Part shown: piece after piece, positions 17,024-25,212 of the stretch
Position numbering within the stretch: the stretch's first letter is position 1
How the letters are laid out: every line of letters begins with the position of its first letter
Translations under genes and position numbers: made by a program
Assembly (NCBI GenBank): GCA_963728045.1
Contig: CAVSIE010000005.1
Location: 115,014-179,013, forward strand
Direction: 5' to 3'
Source of the DNA: VRUE01 sp963728045
GTDB lineage: Bacteria > Actinomycetota > Thermoleophilia > Solirubrobacterales > 70-9
DNA length: 64,000 bases
The notes under the pieces: model-generated
The model's input: only the letters and a program-made list of their open reading frames with translations
Told to the model about the DNA's origin: nothing
Databases searched by the model: none

Positions 17024-19278
17024 CGCAGGACCCCGCTGCCCAGCAGCGTCGAGATCTTCTCCGCCGGCAAAGCCCGCGAGAAGAGATGTCCCTGGGCAAA
17101 ATCGCAGCCGAGCCGGCGCAGCTCCGATAGCTGCGCCTCGTTCTCGACCCCCTCCGCGATCACGTCCAGCGAGAGGGCGCGGGCCATGCCGATGATCGCC
17201 TCGACGATCGCGGTGCGCTCCTGTTCGACGCCGAGCGCGTCGACGAAAGAGCGGTCGATCTTCAGCGCGTCGAAGGGGAAGCGGTTGAGATAGGCGAGCG
17301 AGGAGTAGCCGGTGCCGAAGTCGTCGAGGACGAGGCCTACGCCAAGCTCGCTGAGGGCCTCGAGCGTGGCGACCGCGGTGGCGGACTCCTCGACCAAGGC
17401 ACTCTCGGTGACCTCCAGCCTTAAACGGGCCGGGTCGAGCCCAGTGCGGGCGAGGACCTCGGCGATCGTCGCGGCGAGATCGCGGTGGGCAACCTGGCGC
17501 GCGGAGAGGTTGACGGCGATGTCGAGCGGCCGCTGGTCGGGTCGCTGCTCATGCCACTCGAGCGCCTGCCGGCTGGCGCTCTCCTGGACCCAGCGGCCGA
17601 TCGGCTCGATCAGGCCACTGTCCTCGGCGATCGATACGAAGTCCCTTGGGTCGAGCAGACCACGCTCCGGGTGCTGCCAGCGCACCAGCGCCTCGAGGCC
17701 GGTGACCTCACCGCTGCCGAGCGAGACCATCGGCTGGTAGTGCAGCACCAGCTCCTGGGCCTCCAGCGCGTTGCGCAGCTCCCGCTCGACCTCGAGCCGG
17801 TGCGTCGCTCGCGCCCTCATCTCGGCGTCGAACAGCTCACAGCGCGCCCGGCCTCGCTCCTTCGCCCTGTACATCGCCGCGTCGGCGTCTCGGATCAGCA
17901 TCTCCGCATCGACCGGCTCCGCGCTGCCCGGGCGGGCGACCGCGATCCCGACGCTGGCGGTGACGAAGTGCTCGGAGCCGCCCATCGGGTAGGGCTCGGC
18001 AAAGGTCGTAGCGACCCGTTCGGCGATCGCGACGGCCTCGTCTTCGTCGGCGAGGCGGTCGACGAGGATGCCGAACTCGTCGCCGCCGAAGCGGGCGACG
18101 ACGTCGCCGGGGCGCAGGTGGGCGCGGAGACGCGGGGCGACGGCGCGCAGCAGCTCGTCGCCGGCGTGGTGGCCCATGCTGTCGTTGATCAGCTTGAAGT
18201 GGTCGAGGTCGATGAAGAGGATCCCGACAGGCGACCCGGAGGAGGTGGCGCGGCGCAGCGCCTCGTTCACGGTATCGACGAAGCTGAGTCGGTTGGGCAG
18301 GCCGGTGAGGGCGTCGTGCAGGACCCGGTGGCGCAGCGCTTCGTCGGCGATATGACGCTCGATCGCGTCAGCGAGCACGTTGGCCGACGCCTGGACGAAG
18401 TGGACGTCCTGCGGTGTGAAGCGGTTCGGCTCGGTCGAGTGGACGTCGAGCACGCCGAAGGGCTGCTGCTTGCCGTCGATCACAACGGCAAGGCTGCTGC
18501 AAATGCCCAGGACCCGCAGCGCCGGCGGCATCGAGAAGCGTCGCTCGGCTGACCAGTCGTCGACGATCACGTGCAGGCCGGAATCGAGAGCGGCCCCGGC
18601 GTGGGAGTCGCGTGCCGCCGAGATGCGGCTCGAGCTTGCGACCTGGTCTTCCAGCCCCGCCCGCAACTTGAGGCGACGACCATCGCGGTCCACCTCCCAG
18701 ACACCGGCGCCGTCGACGCCGTCGATCTGAATCAGCTCCGCGACCGCCTCCCGCATCAAAGCGTCGGGGTCACCGTCCTGGAGCGCTCGTCCGCCGAGCC
18801 GTGCAACCACGGCCTGCTGGGTGGCTGCGCGCTGCAGCTCCTGCTCGGCGTCCTTGCGCTCGGTGATGTCGTAGAGGACGCCGTGCCAGATTGGGACACC
18901 CTGCTCGTCGGGCTCGAGCACAGCCTCGTCGAGGATCCAGATCGTCTTGCCCCCGCGGGTGACCATCCGGTAGTCGATCGGCGGCGGGTTGCGGTTTCCG
19001 AGCGTCCTGCGGGTCTCTTGGGCGAGCGCTCGCTCCCAATCGTCCGGATGGATCAGTTTCGCCCAGAGGCCGGGATCGGCAAGCCATTCCTCCTGGCTGT
19101 AGCCGAGGATCTCCTCGATCTGGGGGCTGACGTAACGCCAGCGTCCGTGCTCTCCGAGCTCAGCCGCGTAGACGATCGCCGGCAGGCGCTCGACCAGTCG
19201 CCGGTAGCCCTCGCCGCCGGCTGAGATCTGATCGAGGAACTCGTCGACCTTCTTTTCGGGCCAGCTCCCGCCCTGCAT
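16996..19278 (-). CDS. PAS-GAF-GGDEF-EAL protein (c-di-GMP cyclase/phosphodiesterase)
   Basis: 760 residues with no membrane segment. PAS with PAC ending WHGVLYDITERKDAE (residues ~25-130), GAF (~150-300), GGDEF with intact active site FGGDEFG near residue 398, and EAL with GLEALVRW near 525, LDDFGTGYSSL, KIDRSF and AEGVEN, so both catalytic domains look competent. Net activity cannot be predicted. ATG 19278 is chosen because GGAG lies 6 nt upstream; ATG 19290 is an alternative. The 5' end overlaps the glycosylase frame by ~120 bp. Confidence 0.9.
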   Translation of the reverse strand: MQGGSWPEKKVDEFLDQISAGGEGYRRLVERLPAIVYAAELGEHGRWRYVSPQIEEILGYSQEEWLADPGLWAKLIHPDDWERALAQETRRTLGNRNPPPIDYRMVTRGGKTIWILDEAVLEPDEQGVPIWHGVLYDITERKDAEQELQRAATQQAVVARLGGRALQDGDPDALMREAVAELIQIDGVDGAGVWEVDRDGRRLKLRAGLEDQVASSSRISAARDSHAGAALDSGLHVIVDDWSAERRFSMPPALRVLGICSSLAVVIDGKQQPFGVLDVHSTEPNRFTPQDVHFVQASANVLADAIERHIADEALRHRVLHDALTGLPNRLSFVDTVNEALRRATSSGSPVGILFIDLDHFKLINDSMGHHAGDELLRAVAPRLRAHLRPGDVVARFGGDEFGILVDRLADEDEAVAIAERVATTFAEPYPMGGSEHFVTASVGIAVARPGSAEPVDAEMLIRDADAAMYRAKERGRARCELFDAEMRARATHRLEVERELRNALEAQELVLHYQPMVSLGSGEVTGLEALVRWQHPERGLLDPRDFVSIAEDSGLIEPIGRWVQESASRQALEWHEQRPDQRPLDIAVNLSARQVAHRDLAATIAEVLARTGLDPARLRLEVTESALVEESATAVATLEALSELGVGLVLDDFGTGYSSLAYLNRFPFDALKIDRSFVDALGVEQERTAIVEAIIGMARALSLDVIAEGVENEAQLSELRRLGCDFAQGHLFSRALPAEKISTLLGSGVLRYSGIVPAR

Positions 19279-20218
19279 AGAACGCTCCATCACTGGCCTT
19301 ATCGACGGCCAGGCGTGGCGCTTGAGCCGTGAGCAATCCAGCCAGTCCGCGAAACGGCGCGTAGGGGGCGTAGAAGGCCTCGACCTCCTCCACTGTCGCT
19401 CGCCGGCCGAGGCCGGCGAGGTGACCGACGAGCTTGATGTAGGCGAGGTCGCCGGCGGGCAGCGAGTCGGGGTCACCGCGACCAAAGAGCCCAAGGCACT
19501 GGACCGTCCAAGGACCAACCTCGCGCACCGCCCGCAGGCGGCGGTCAGCGCTGCGCTGTCCAGGGTCGCAGCGACCGCGAGCGATCTCGGCGGCGACGGT
19601 CCGCAGGGCGATCGCCCGCCGCAGGGCCAGCCCCATCGACTCGAGCTCAGCTGGCGCCCGGCCGGCGATCGCCGCTGGACCGGGCACGTCGCGCAGGGCA
19701 TCGCGCTCGCTGCCCAGTCGCGCGCCCCAACGACCGACGATGCGGCGCTGGATCCGCGCCGCTCGTCCCGTCTCGATCAGCTGCTTGACGATCGCCCAGG
19801 CAACCGCTTCCCAGGGCCAGGGCGCACGGCGCGGCCGCCAGTGAGGGCGCCGGCGCAGCAGCGGCCCGAGCAGGGGGTCACTGCGGAAACGCCGGTGGAA
19901 CTCGGAGAGATCGTCGTCGATGGCGAGCGCAAAACGCATCCGCTCGATCGCGATCTCGAGCTGAGCATCGCCGGCCGACTGGCGGGACGACACCGAGTTC
20001 AGACATGGAGCGTCAACCGCGGCCGGGTCGACCGATTCGGCCCGTAGCACCACCCGCGCGGAGTCGGGATGCCAAGCACGAACGACGACCGGGCAATTCT
20101 CGACGTGCAGCAGGCGGGAGACGACGCCAGCAGTGACTCGTGTCGCGCTGTCCTCGCTGCCATAGGTCGGCAGGCGGTAGGGAAAGGGGGGTGTGACCTC
20201 TGCTTCGAGCCGCTTCAC
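19160..20218 (-). CDS. DNA-3-methyladenine glycosylase, AlkA type
   Basis: 352 residues. The C-terminal helix-hairpin-helix glycosylase domain is clear: LRAVREVGPWTVQCLGLFGRGDPDSLPAGD shortened to VREVGPWTVQ and PAGDLAYIK, with the catalytic Asp in PAGD. The N-terminal domain (FPYRLPTYGSED) is also AlkA-like. It removes alkylated bases from DNA. The last ~40 residues (DKASDGAFYAGREL onwards) overlap the next gene's 5' end and do not look like the family, so the true end may lie near 19280 or a frameshift may hide the stop. Start overlaps the upstream stop (ATGA). Confidence 0.82.
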   Translation of the reverse strand: MKRLEAEVTPPFPYRLPTYGSEDSATRVTAGVVSRLLHVENCPVVVRAWHPDSARVVLRAESVDPAAVDAPCLNSVSSRQSAGDAQLEIAIERMRFALAIDDDLSEFHRRFRSDPLLGPLLRRRPHWRPRRAPWPWEAVAWAIVKQLIETGRAARIQRRIVGRWGARLGSERDALRDVPGPAAIAGRAPAELESMGLALRRAIALRTVAAEIARGRCDPGQRSADRRLRAVREVGPWTVQCLGLFGRGDPDSLPAGDLAYIKLVGHLAGLGRRATVEEVEAFYAPYAPFRGLAGLLTAQAPRLAVDKASDGAFYAGRELARKEGRRVPRSDLSRRRGLPATGRAPAGDRLRG

Positions 20219-20487
20219 CGGCCGAGCAGATGAACGTCGACGAGAAAGGAGCGACTGGCGACGACGTTGGTCTGCCGCTCGCGCCGGCGAGAGAGGCGCC
20301 GTGGGGAGCGCTTGCGGCTGGCTACGGCGCCCACAGCCCGCACGGCAGCCACCGTCGCCGCCCCCGCCAGAACCCCCCCGGCGGCGGCGATCGCCGCCGT
20401 CTTCGCCTCGCTACGCACGGCCAGCGGGGCGGGGCTCTCATGGGGAAGGACACGAATCTGAACCGGCTCTAGGTCGGTATTGCTCAC
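20215..20487 (-). CDS. Small hypothetical protein with one hydrophobic segment
   Basis: About 90 residues from GTG 20487; an ATG at 20547 is an alternative. Center TAAIAAAGGVLAGAATVAAVRAVGAVA is Ala/Gly-rich and could be a membrane helix, followed by a basic stretch RKRSPRRLSRRRERQ and a hydrophobic end SFLVDVHLLG. The stop overlaps the glycosylase start (ATGA), which supports it being a real translated gene. Function unknown. Confidence 0.6.
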   Translation of the reverse strand: MSNTDLEPVQIRVLPHESPAPLAVRSEAKTAAIAAAGGVLAGAATVAAVRAVGAVASRKRSPRRLSRRRERQTNVVASRSFLVDVHLLGR

Positions 20488-20572
20488 CCAGCCGACTGTA
20501 GCGATGCACCCGAACGGCAAGAAGGCGCTGGGTGACTGATGCCGCATTTTGCGTGCCCGCGGGGCGCGACGA

Positions 20573-21712
20573 TCATCCGTTCAGCGCCTTCTCGTAGAGG
20601 CGATACCGCTTGACGATCTTGCCGCCCATCCCTTCCATCGCCCGGTTCATCGGCTCGTTGGTCTCGAGGATCCAGCCGGTCTCCCCGGCGGGGACCCCGT
20701 CTGGGCTGGCCGCCTCGAGATGCTTGAGGTAGAGACCCGCGGCGACGCCGCTGTGGCGGAAGTCGTGTTTGACGCCGAGGGCTAGAACGCGGACCCGGTC
20801 GATCCTGCGCTTTCCGAGCAGGAAGCGCAGCCAGCCGAACGGAAGCAGGCGCCCGTTCATCCTCGCCATCACCTGGTTGACGTCGGGCAGGGTGAGTGCG
20901 GCGCCGACCACCTCCCCGTCCTTCTCGGCCATGTACGCCCACTTCTCGTCCAGCACCTGCTTCAGGTTCTTGGCCTGGAACTCGACCTCGGCATCGGTGA
21001 TCGGGACGAAGCCCCAGTTGTCTCCCCATGCCTCGTTGTAGACGTCCATGAAGCGACGCACCTCGTTCGCCATGTCCCGCTTTCGCATGTTGCGAATGAC
21101 GACGCCTTCGTCGCGCAGAGCCTTGGTCGCGGCGGCGTGGATCTCGGGGGCGAACTGGTCGCCTTCCTTCAGCTCGCCCAGCTCCAGGTACCACATCAAT
21201 AGGTCCATCGTCTTGCCGTAGCCGAGGTCGTCGATCAGCTCCCGGTAGTAGGGCGGATGCCACGGCTGCAGGATCATCGGACGCAGCTCGTAGCCCTCGA
21301 CCAGAATGCCGAGCTCGTCGTTGGTGGTGAAGTCCATTGGGCCAAGGATGCGCTCGCGCCCGCGCGATCGCAGCCAGTCCTCCGCGGCCCCGAGGAGGGC
21401 CGCCGCCACCTCGCGGTCGTCGACCGTCTCGAGGAAGCCGAACATCCCGTCGTTGCCGCCCCGGAACTCGTCCCAGCGCCTGTCGGCCTGGGCGCTGATG
21501 CGGCCGACCGGCTCGCCGTCCCGTTCGGCGATGAAGTACTCGGCCTCGGCGTGCTCGAAGTAAGGATTCTTCTCGCGATCGAGGAACTCCATCCGCTCGA
21601 AGAGCAGCGGCGGCACCCACTGGGGGCTGTCGCGGTGGAGCCGGAAGGGGACCTTGACGAAGCGCTTCAGCTCGCGCCGCGTGCGAACAGGGCGTATTTC
21701 GACGCTCGACAC
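20573..21712 (-). CDS. GNAT-fold acyltransferase, YghO-like; candidate bacterial ceramide synthase
   Basis: 379 residues, two GNAT-like halves. N-terminal half: FVKVPFRLHRDSPQWVPPL, RISAQADRRWDEF, GPMDFTTNDELGILVEGY, typical of the YghO family; C-terminal half: GALTLPDVN-like strand and LGVKHDFRHSGVAAGLY, the acyl-CoA binding loop. In Caulobacter a GNAT-family protein of this kind (bCerS) acylates the sphingoid base. Here it is divergent from, and 25 bp away from, a serine palmitoyltransferase-like gene, which supports that role by context. The start is GTG 21712. Assignment to ceramide synthesis is an inference. Confidence 0.7.
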   Translation of the reverse strand: MSSVEIRPVRTRRELKRFVKVPFRLHRDSPQWVPPLLFERMEFLDREKNPYFEHAEAEYFIAERDGEPVGRISAQADRRWDEFRGGNDGMFGFLETVDDREVAAALLGAAEDWLRSRGRERILGPMDFTTNDELGILVEGYELRPMILQPWHPPYYRELIDDLGYGKTMDLLMWYLELGELKEGDQFAPEIHAAATKALRDEGVVIRNMRKRDMANEVRRFMDVYNEAWGDNWGFVPITDAEVEFQAKNLKQVLDEKWAYMAEKDGEVVGAALTLPDVNQVMARMNGRLLPFGWLRFLLGKRRIDRVRVLALGVKHDFRHSGVAAGLYLKHLEAASPDGVPAGETGWILETNEPMNRAMEGMGGKIVKRYRLYEKALNG

Positions 21713-21737
21713 GGAGGGCTGAACCTACACTCCCAGC

Positions 21738-22997
21738 ATGAGCGAAACAGCAAAGGCCGCTGTCGACGTCTTCGAGAAGGTGCGCAAGCACGACCGGCTC
21801 GAGCAGCTCGAAGCCGCGCGCGAGCATGACCTCCTCCCCTACTTCCGCCTGCTCACCTCGCAGGCCGGCCCCGTGGTCGAGATGGAGGGGCGCGAGACGA
21901 TCATGCTCGGCTCCAACAACTACCTGGGCCTGACCGGTGACGAGCGGGTGAAGCAGGCAGCGCGGGATGCGCTCGAGACCTACGGGACCGGCGTCACGGG
22001 GTCGCGCCTGCTGAACGGGACGACGCCGCTGCACGTCGAGCTCGAGCGCGAGCTGGCAGAGTGGATGGGCGAGGACGACGCGATCGTCTACACGACCGGC
22101 TACCAGTCGAACCTGGGCGCGATCGGAACGCTGCTCGAGCCCGGCGACACGGTGATCTGCGACTCCGGCGACCACGCCTCGATCCTCGACGGCTGCCGCC
22201 TCTCGGGCGCCAAGCTGCGCCCCTTCCGCCATAACCGGATGGACAAGCTCGAGCGGATGCTGGGCCGCGCCGCGGAAGATGGCGGCGGCGTGCTGGTCGT
22301 CGTCGACGGCGTCTTCTCGATGGAGGGCGACGTCTGCAACCTGCCGCGGATCGTCGAGCTCTGCCAGGCCCACGGCGCCCGGTTGATGGTCGATGAGGCC
22401 CACGGAGCGGGAGTCCTGGGTGCGCGCGGCGCCGGCGCCAGCGAGCTGTTCGGGCTCGAGGACCAGGTCGACCTGCGGATGGGCACCTTCTCCAAGAGCC
22501 TCGCCTCCTGCGGGGGCTTCATCGTCGGCTCGGGCGAGGTAGTCGAGTACCTACGGATCGCCTCCCGCTCTTTCATCTTCAGCGCCTCTGCCGTCCCAGC
22601 GGCAGTCGGCGCCGCGCTGGCGGCGCTGCGGGTGATCCGCGCCGAGGGACCGCAGCTGTTCGAAGCCCTGTTGGGCAACGCCGAGTACCTGCGCGAGGGC
22701 CTGCGAGCCCTTGGCCTAAAGGTGGTCGAGCCGGGGACCCTGCCCGACGGCGCGGTTGCCACCACCCCGGTTGTCCCGGTCGTCGTCGGAGACGACTGGC
22801 AGGCGGTGCTGCTGTGGAAGGCCCTCTTCGACGCCGGCGTCTACACCAACGTGGCGATCCACCCGGCCGTCCCGCCCGGCGGCGCGCTCCTGCGCACCAG
22901 CCTGATGGCGACGCACCGACGCGACCATCTCGACCGAGCGCTCGAAACGATCGGAAAAGTCATAGATGGCTTTCCGGACCTACCCCGCTCGGGGTAG
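21738..22997 (+). CDS. spt: Alpha-oxoamine synthase, probable serine palmitoyltransferase
   Basis: 419 residues, PLP enzyme condensing an amino acid with acyl-CoA/ACP. The PLP lysine is in GTFSKSLASCGGF, which matches serine palmitoyltransferases rather than KBL (GTLGKA) or BioF (TFGKG). Also present: SNNYLGLTGD, SGDHASILDG, VDEAHGAGVLG and SFIFSASAVPAA. The first ~45 residues (EKVRKHDRLEQLEAAREHDLLPYFR shortened: HDRLEQLEAAREHDL) fit SPT. A TACACT box 6 nt before ATG suggests leaderless expression. First committed step of sphingolipid synthesis is the best call; 2-amino-3-ketobutyrate ligase is the alternative. Confidence 0.8.
   Translation: MSETAKAAVDVFEKVRKHDRLEQLEAAREHDLLPYFRLLTSQAGPVVEMEGRETIMLGSNNYLGLTGDERVKQAARDALETYGTGVTGSRLLNGTTPLHVELERELAEWMGEDDAIVYTTGYQSNLGAIGTLLEPGDTVICDSGDHASILDGCRLSGAKLRPFRHNRMDKLERMLGRAAEDGGGVLVVVDGVFSMEGDVCNLPRIVELCQAHGARLMVDEAHGAGVLGARGAGASELFGLEDQVDLRMGTFSKSLASCGGFIVGSGEVVEYLRIASRSFIFSASAVPAAVGAALAALRVIRAEGPQLFEALLGNAEYLREGLRALGLKVVEPGTLPDGAVATTPVVPVVVGDDWQAVLLWKALFDAGVYTNVAIHPAVPPGGALLRTSLMATHRRDHLDRALETIGKVIDGFPDLPRSG
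22980..22997 (+). terminator. Hairpin overlapping the spt stop codon
   Basis: CTACCCCG-CT-CGGGGTAG, a perfect 8-bp stem containing the TAG stop, followed by TTT. Probably a compact intrinsic terminator. Confidence 0.6.
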
Positions 22998-23248
22998 TTT
23001 CAGCGTTGTCCAACTCAGCGTAGCTCGCGAAGCCCGAGAAAAAGTTGCTCTTAGCGAACGCGCCGGCGGGGTTGACGCGCCCGCGGGGTTGACGCCGTAC
23101 CGCGGCAGCGCATAGCTTGCCCTCGCCGACCGGATGCCGGGGCAGGCATCGGTAAGAGTTCGGCTCACCAGTACGAGGTTGAGCACTCGCCGCGGTTCGG
23201 CGGATGAGAGATACCCCAGTCAAACGACCCTGGAAGGGAGGAGTCTTG
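22998..23248. other. Non-coding leader before the mIHF-like gene
   Basis: About 250 bases with no convincing gene. It contains a tandem pair of GCGGGGTTGACGC-like units (23062-23093) and a hairpin CCGGATGCC/GGCATCGG (23131-23153). GAAAAAGTTG near 23038 recalls the inner part of the 12.6-kb hairpin repeats. A long 5' leader of the downstream gene is possible. Confidence 0.4.
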
Positions 23249-23611
23249 GTGGACGCTGCTTCGATAGCCCCTGCTTCGACGACCGCTCCTGTAGCTCATG
23301 GCCCCCAACACATGCAGGCGCTGGCTCGCGCCAACCGTGTCCGACTTGCGAGGGCGGAGCTGAAGCGCTCGATCGCTCGCGGTGAGACGGAGGTATCGGA
23401 GGTGGTGCGGAACTGCCCCTGGCAAACGGAGAGCATGACCCTGGCCGAGCTGCTGACCAGCCAGCGCCGCTGGGGCCGCACCCGGGCCCGCAAGTTCCTG
23501 CTCGGCCTTTCCCTTAGCGAGAACAAGCGCCTCGGCACGCTCACCCCCCGACAGCGGGCGCTGCTCTCGACCGAGCTGGCGACGAAGACCCACGACACCG
23601 TCCTGGTCTAA
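23249..23611 (+). CDS. mIHF-like DNA-binding protein (actinobacterial integration host factor family)
   Basis: 120 residues. From residue ~30 it follows the actinobacterial IHF pattern: LARANRVRLARAELKRSIARG long helix, LAELLTSQRRWGRTRARKFL (H2TH DNA-binding part) and LGTLTPRQRALL at the end. It would bind DNA non-specifically and shape the nucleoid. Divergences from classical mIHF (no GVGKVRA, instead RWGRTRA) suggest a paralogue. GTG 23249 is chosen because GGGAGGAG at 23236-23243 lies 5 nt upstream; TTG 23246 is an alternative. The N-terminal 25 residues are Ala/Pro/Thr-rich. Confidence 0.8.
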   Translation: MDAASIAPASTTAPVAHGPQHMQALARANRVRLARAELKRSIARGETEVSEVVRNCPWQTESMTLAELLTSQRRWGRTRARKFLLGLSLSENKRLGTLTPRQRALLSTELATKTHDTVLV

Positions 23612-24488
23612 ACGCCGTCAGCGGACTTTGAAAGAGAGCCCTCCGGACGCGCGCTGAAAAATGCGGCGGAACAGCAGGAAGGCGATCAAGAAGGAGAGGG
23701 CGCCGGCGCCTAGGCAGATCGCCAGGATCAAACCGGCTAGGTAAAAGAGGCTCCCGACGACGAGGACGAAGATGACGCCGGCCAACAATGTCGTGTGCGA
23801 GCGGTAGCCGGCGAAGTGCTCGCGAACGGACACCTCGAGACCGCCCAGCGCACCGAGCGTGATGCCAACTGCCAGCATCGTCAGGTTGCCGCCGACGATG
23901 CCGATCACCAAGAGGATGATCCCGGCGAGCACGACCAGCTCGGCCAGCGGAAAGGTCCCCCACGGCGCCGGCGGCCTCTCGTCGGCCTGGAGTTGCTTGC
24001 TCAACGGCCGCAAGCCGCCCGGATAACGGGCATCCAGACGAGATCCTGACCCGCCACCAACCCATCAGCATCCCGAGCAGGCCGAAACGAGGACGCGAGT
24101 GCCAGTGACCGCACCCCGGCTCACCGAGGTCGGCGCGGGAGATCCGCAGCCACTTGAACTCGGCGGGATCGGCAAGCATCCGCTCGAGCAGCTCCCTGTT
24201 GGCAGTCTCGATCGTGGCGCGCTCAGCCAGCGCGTCGCGCGCTGTGGCCACCTTCATTGCCAGGGCATCGCGAACCTGCTCCAACTCCCCGAGGCCAATC
24301 AGTCGCGGCTCGGGCGCAGTGGCCGCGACCGCCGTGTCCAGTTCGAGGCGCGGGAACGCCTCGCTCGCCAGCCGGGACAGCTCCTGCTCGAGGCGGCCGA
24401 TCTGCCGCCGCAGCTCGGCACGGGCAAGACGCTCGTCGCCCTTGACGCGAACCCCAGCGAAGGTGTCTCGGTCGAGCAGTTCCTGCAT
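23541..24488 (-). CDS. Hypothetical coiled-coil protein with a C-terminal GCGHWH motif
   Basis: The first ~150 residues (24488 to ~24030) look real: a long charged helix (LARAELRRQIGRLEQELSRL, EQVRDALAMKVATARDAL) followed by LRISRADLGEPGCGHWHSRP and LLGMLMGWWRVRISSGCP, where a natural end would be expected. The frame stays open to 23541, but that last part is antisense to the mIHF gene end and coincides with a membrane-protein gene in another frame, so it is probably not part of the protein or a stop was lost by a frameshift near 24020. Function unknown. Confidence 0.5.
   Translation of the reverse strand: MQELLDRDTFAGVRVKGDERLARAELRRQIGRLEQELSRLASEAFPRLELDTAVAATAPEPRLIGLGELEQVRDALAMKVATARDALAERATIETANRELLERMLADPAEFKWLRISRADLGEPGCGHWHSRPRFGLLGMLMGWWRVRISSGCPLSGRLAAVEQATPGRREAAGAVGDLSAGRAGRARRDHPLGDRHRRRQPDDAGSWHHARCAGRSRGVRSRALRRLPLAHDIVGRRHLRPRRREPLLPSRFDPGDLPRRRRPLLLDRLPAVPPHFSARVRRALFQSPLTAFRPGRCRGSSSPARSRAAPAVGG
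23618..24013 (-). CDS. Hypothetical membrane protein
   Basis: 131 residues from TTG 24013. Four predicted membrane segments: LAELVVLAGIILLVIGIVG, LTMLAVGITLGALGGL, TTLLAGVIFVLVVGSLFYL and LILAICLGAGALSFLIAFLLF, ending in basic RRIFQRASGG. Composition is fully membrane-like, unlike a random frame. It follows the coiled-coil gene on the same strand. No family recognised. Confidence 0.6.
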   Translation of the reverse strand: MRPLSKQLQADERPPAPWGTFPLAELVVLAGIILLVIGIVGGNLTMLAVGITLGALGGLEVSVREHFAGYRSHTTLLAGVIFVLVVGSLFYLAGLILAICLGAGALSFLIAFLLFRRIFQRASGGLSFKVR

Positions 24489-24537
24489 GACCGATTCGAG
24501 TGTAGATCACCCCACCGATGCCGGAAGCAAGGGTTGG

Positions 24538-25212
24538 TTAAGAAGCTTCGATCGCGGTGGCGGCAATCCAGAGCGCCTCATCGGCGGCGACTTGGGGAAC
24601 ACCGTTCACCTGCACGGCAGCGACGGCGATGCGACGCGTGCCCTTCCCCACTTCGTAGCTCTCGGCAGCCTCACCGAAGAGCAGAGCCACGGGGGTGCGC
24701 TCGTCGGCCACGGTCAACGTTCCCTGCGCCAGGTCCCTCGAACGGCCCGGAAGCGCCTCGCCCGGGGCCGAGTCGCGGATGCAGAGCCTCCCCTCCAATC
24801 GCTCGGCGTCGAAGGCGCGCAGCGCGACACCGGTCTCGGTCGTGGCGATCGTCAGCGCGTCCGCGGGCATGCCGCGGCTGACGAAAGCGCCCTCCTGCAG
24901 CCGCTCCAGCGCCAAGCGCTCGACCGGTGTCCGGGTGCGGTCGGGATCGAGGCCGATCTGGCGGAAGAAGACCCGGTAGGCCCAGGGAATCGGCCGTTCG
25001 CGCATGTGGATCGCCTGCGCGCCGAAAAAGCGGTCGGAGACGTCCCGCAAGCGCCGCCGGACCTGGTCGGAGCTTCGGCGCCGACCGCCCTCGACCTCGA
25101 TCCAGGCTATGCCGAGACCGGGGAACTCCGAGGCGACGTGTGACGCCACCGAGCCCAGCTCAGGGGAGGGAGTCGGGGCGGCATCTGCACCCGCCGTCCT
25201 AGCTCCGTCCAT
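24538..25212 (-). CDS. B3/B4 domain protein (phenylalanyl-tRNA synthetase beta-like domain)
   Basis: 224 residues from ATG 25212. It is a stand-alone B3/4 tRNA-binding/editing domain: FRQIGLDPDRTRTPVERLALERL, then EGAFVSRGMPADALTIATTETGVALRAFDA shortened to SRGMPADALTIATTETG. Such proteins may edit mischarged tRNA or bind amino acids; the role is not established for this one. The start overlaps the thioredoxin-like gene end by 14 bp and it is the last gene of the YrbE operon. Confidence 0.8.
   Translation of the reverse strand: MDGARTAGADAAPTPSPELGSVASHVASEFPGLGIAWIEVEGGRRRSSDQVRRRLRDVSDRFFGAQAIHMRERPIPWAYRVFFRQIGLDPDRTRTPVERLALERLQEGAFVSRGMPADALTIATTETGVALRAFDAERLEGRLCIRDSAPGEALPGRSRDLAQGTLTVADERTPVALLFGEAAESYEVGKGTRRIAVAAVQVNGVPQVAADEALWIAATAIEAS

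Noticed and set aside
18540..23470. CTGACCAG sequences at ~18548 and ~23454 as further TetR sites
   Set aside because: They lie inside coding regions and lack the full inverted repeat.
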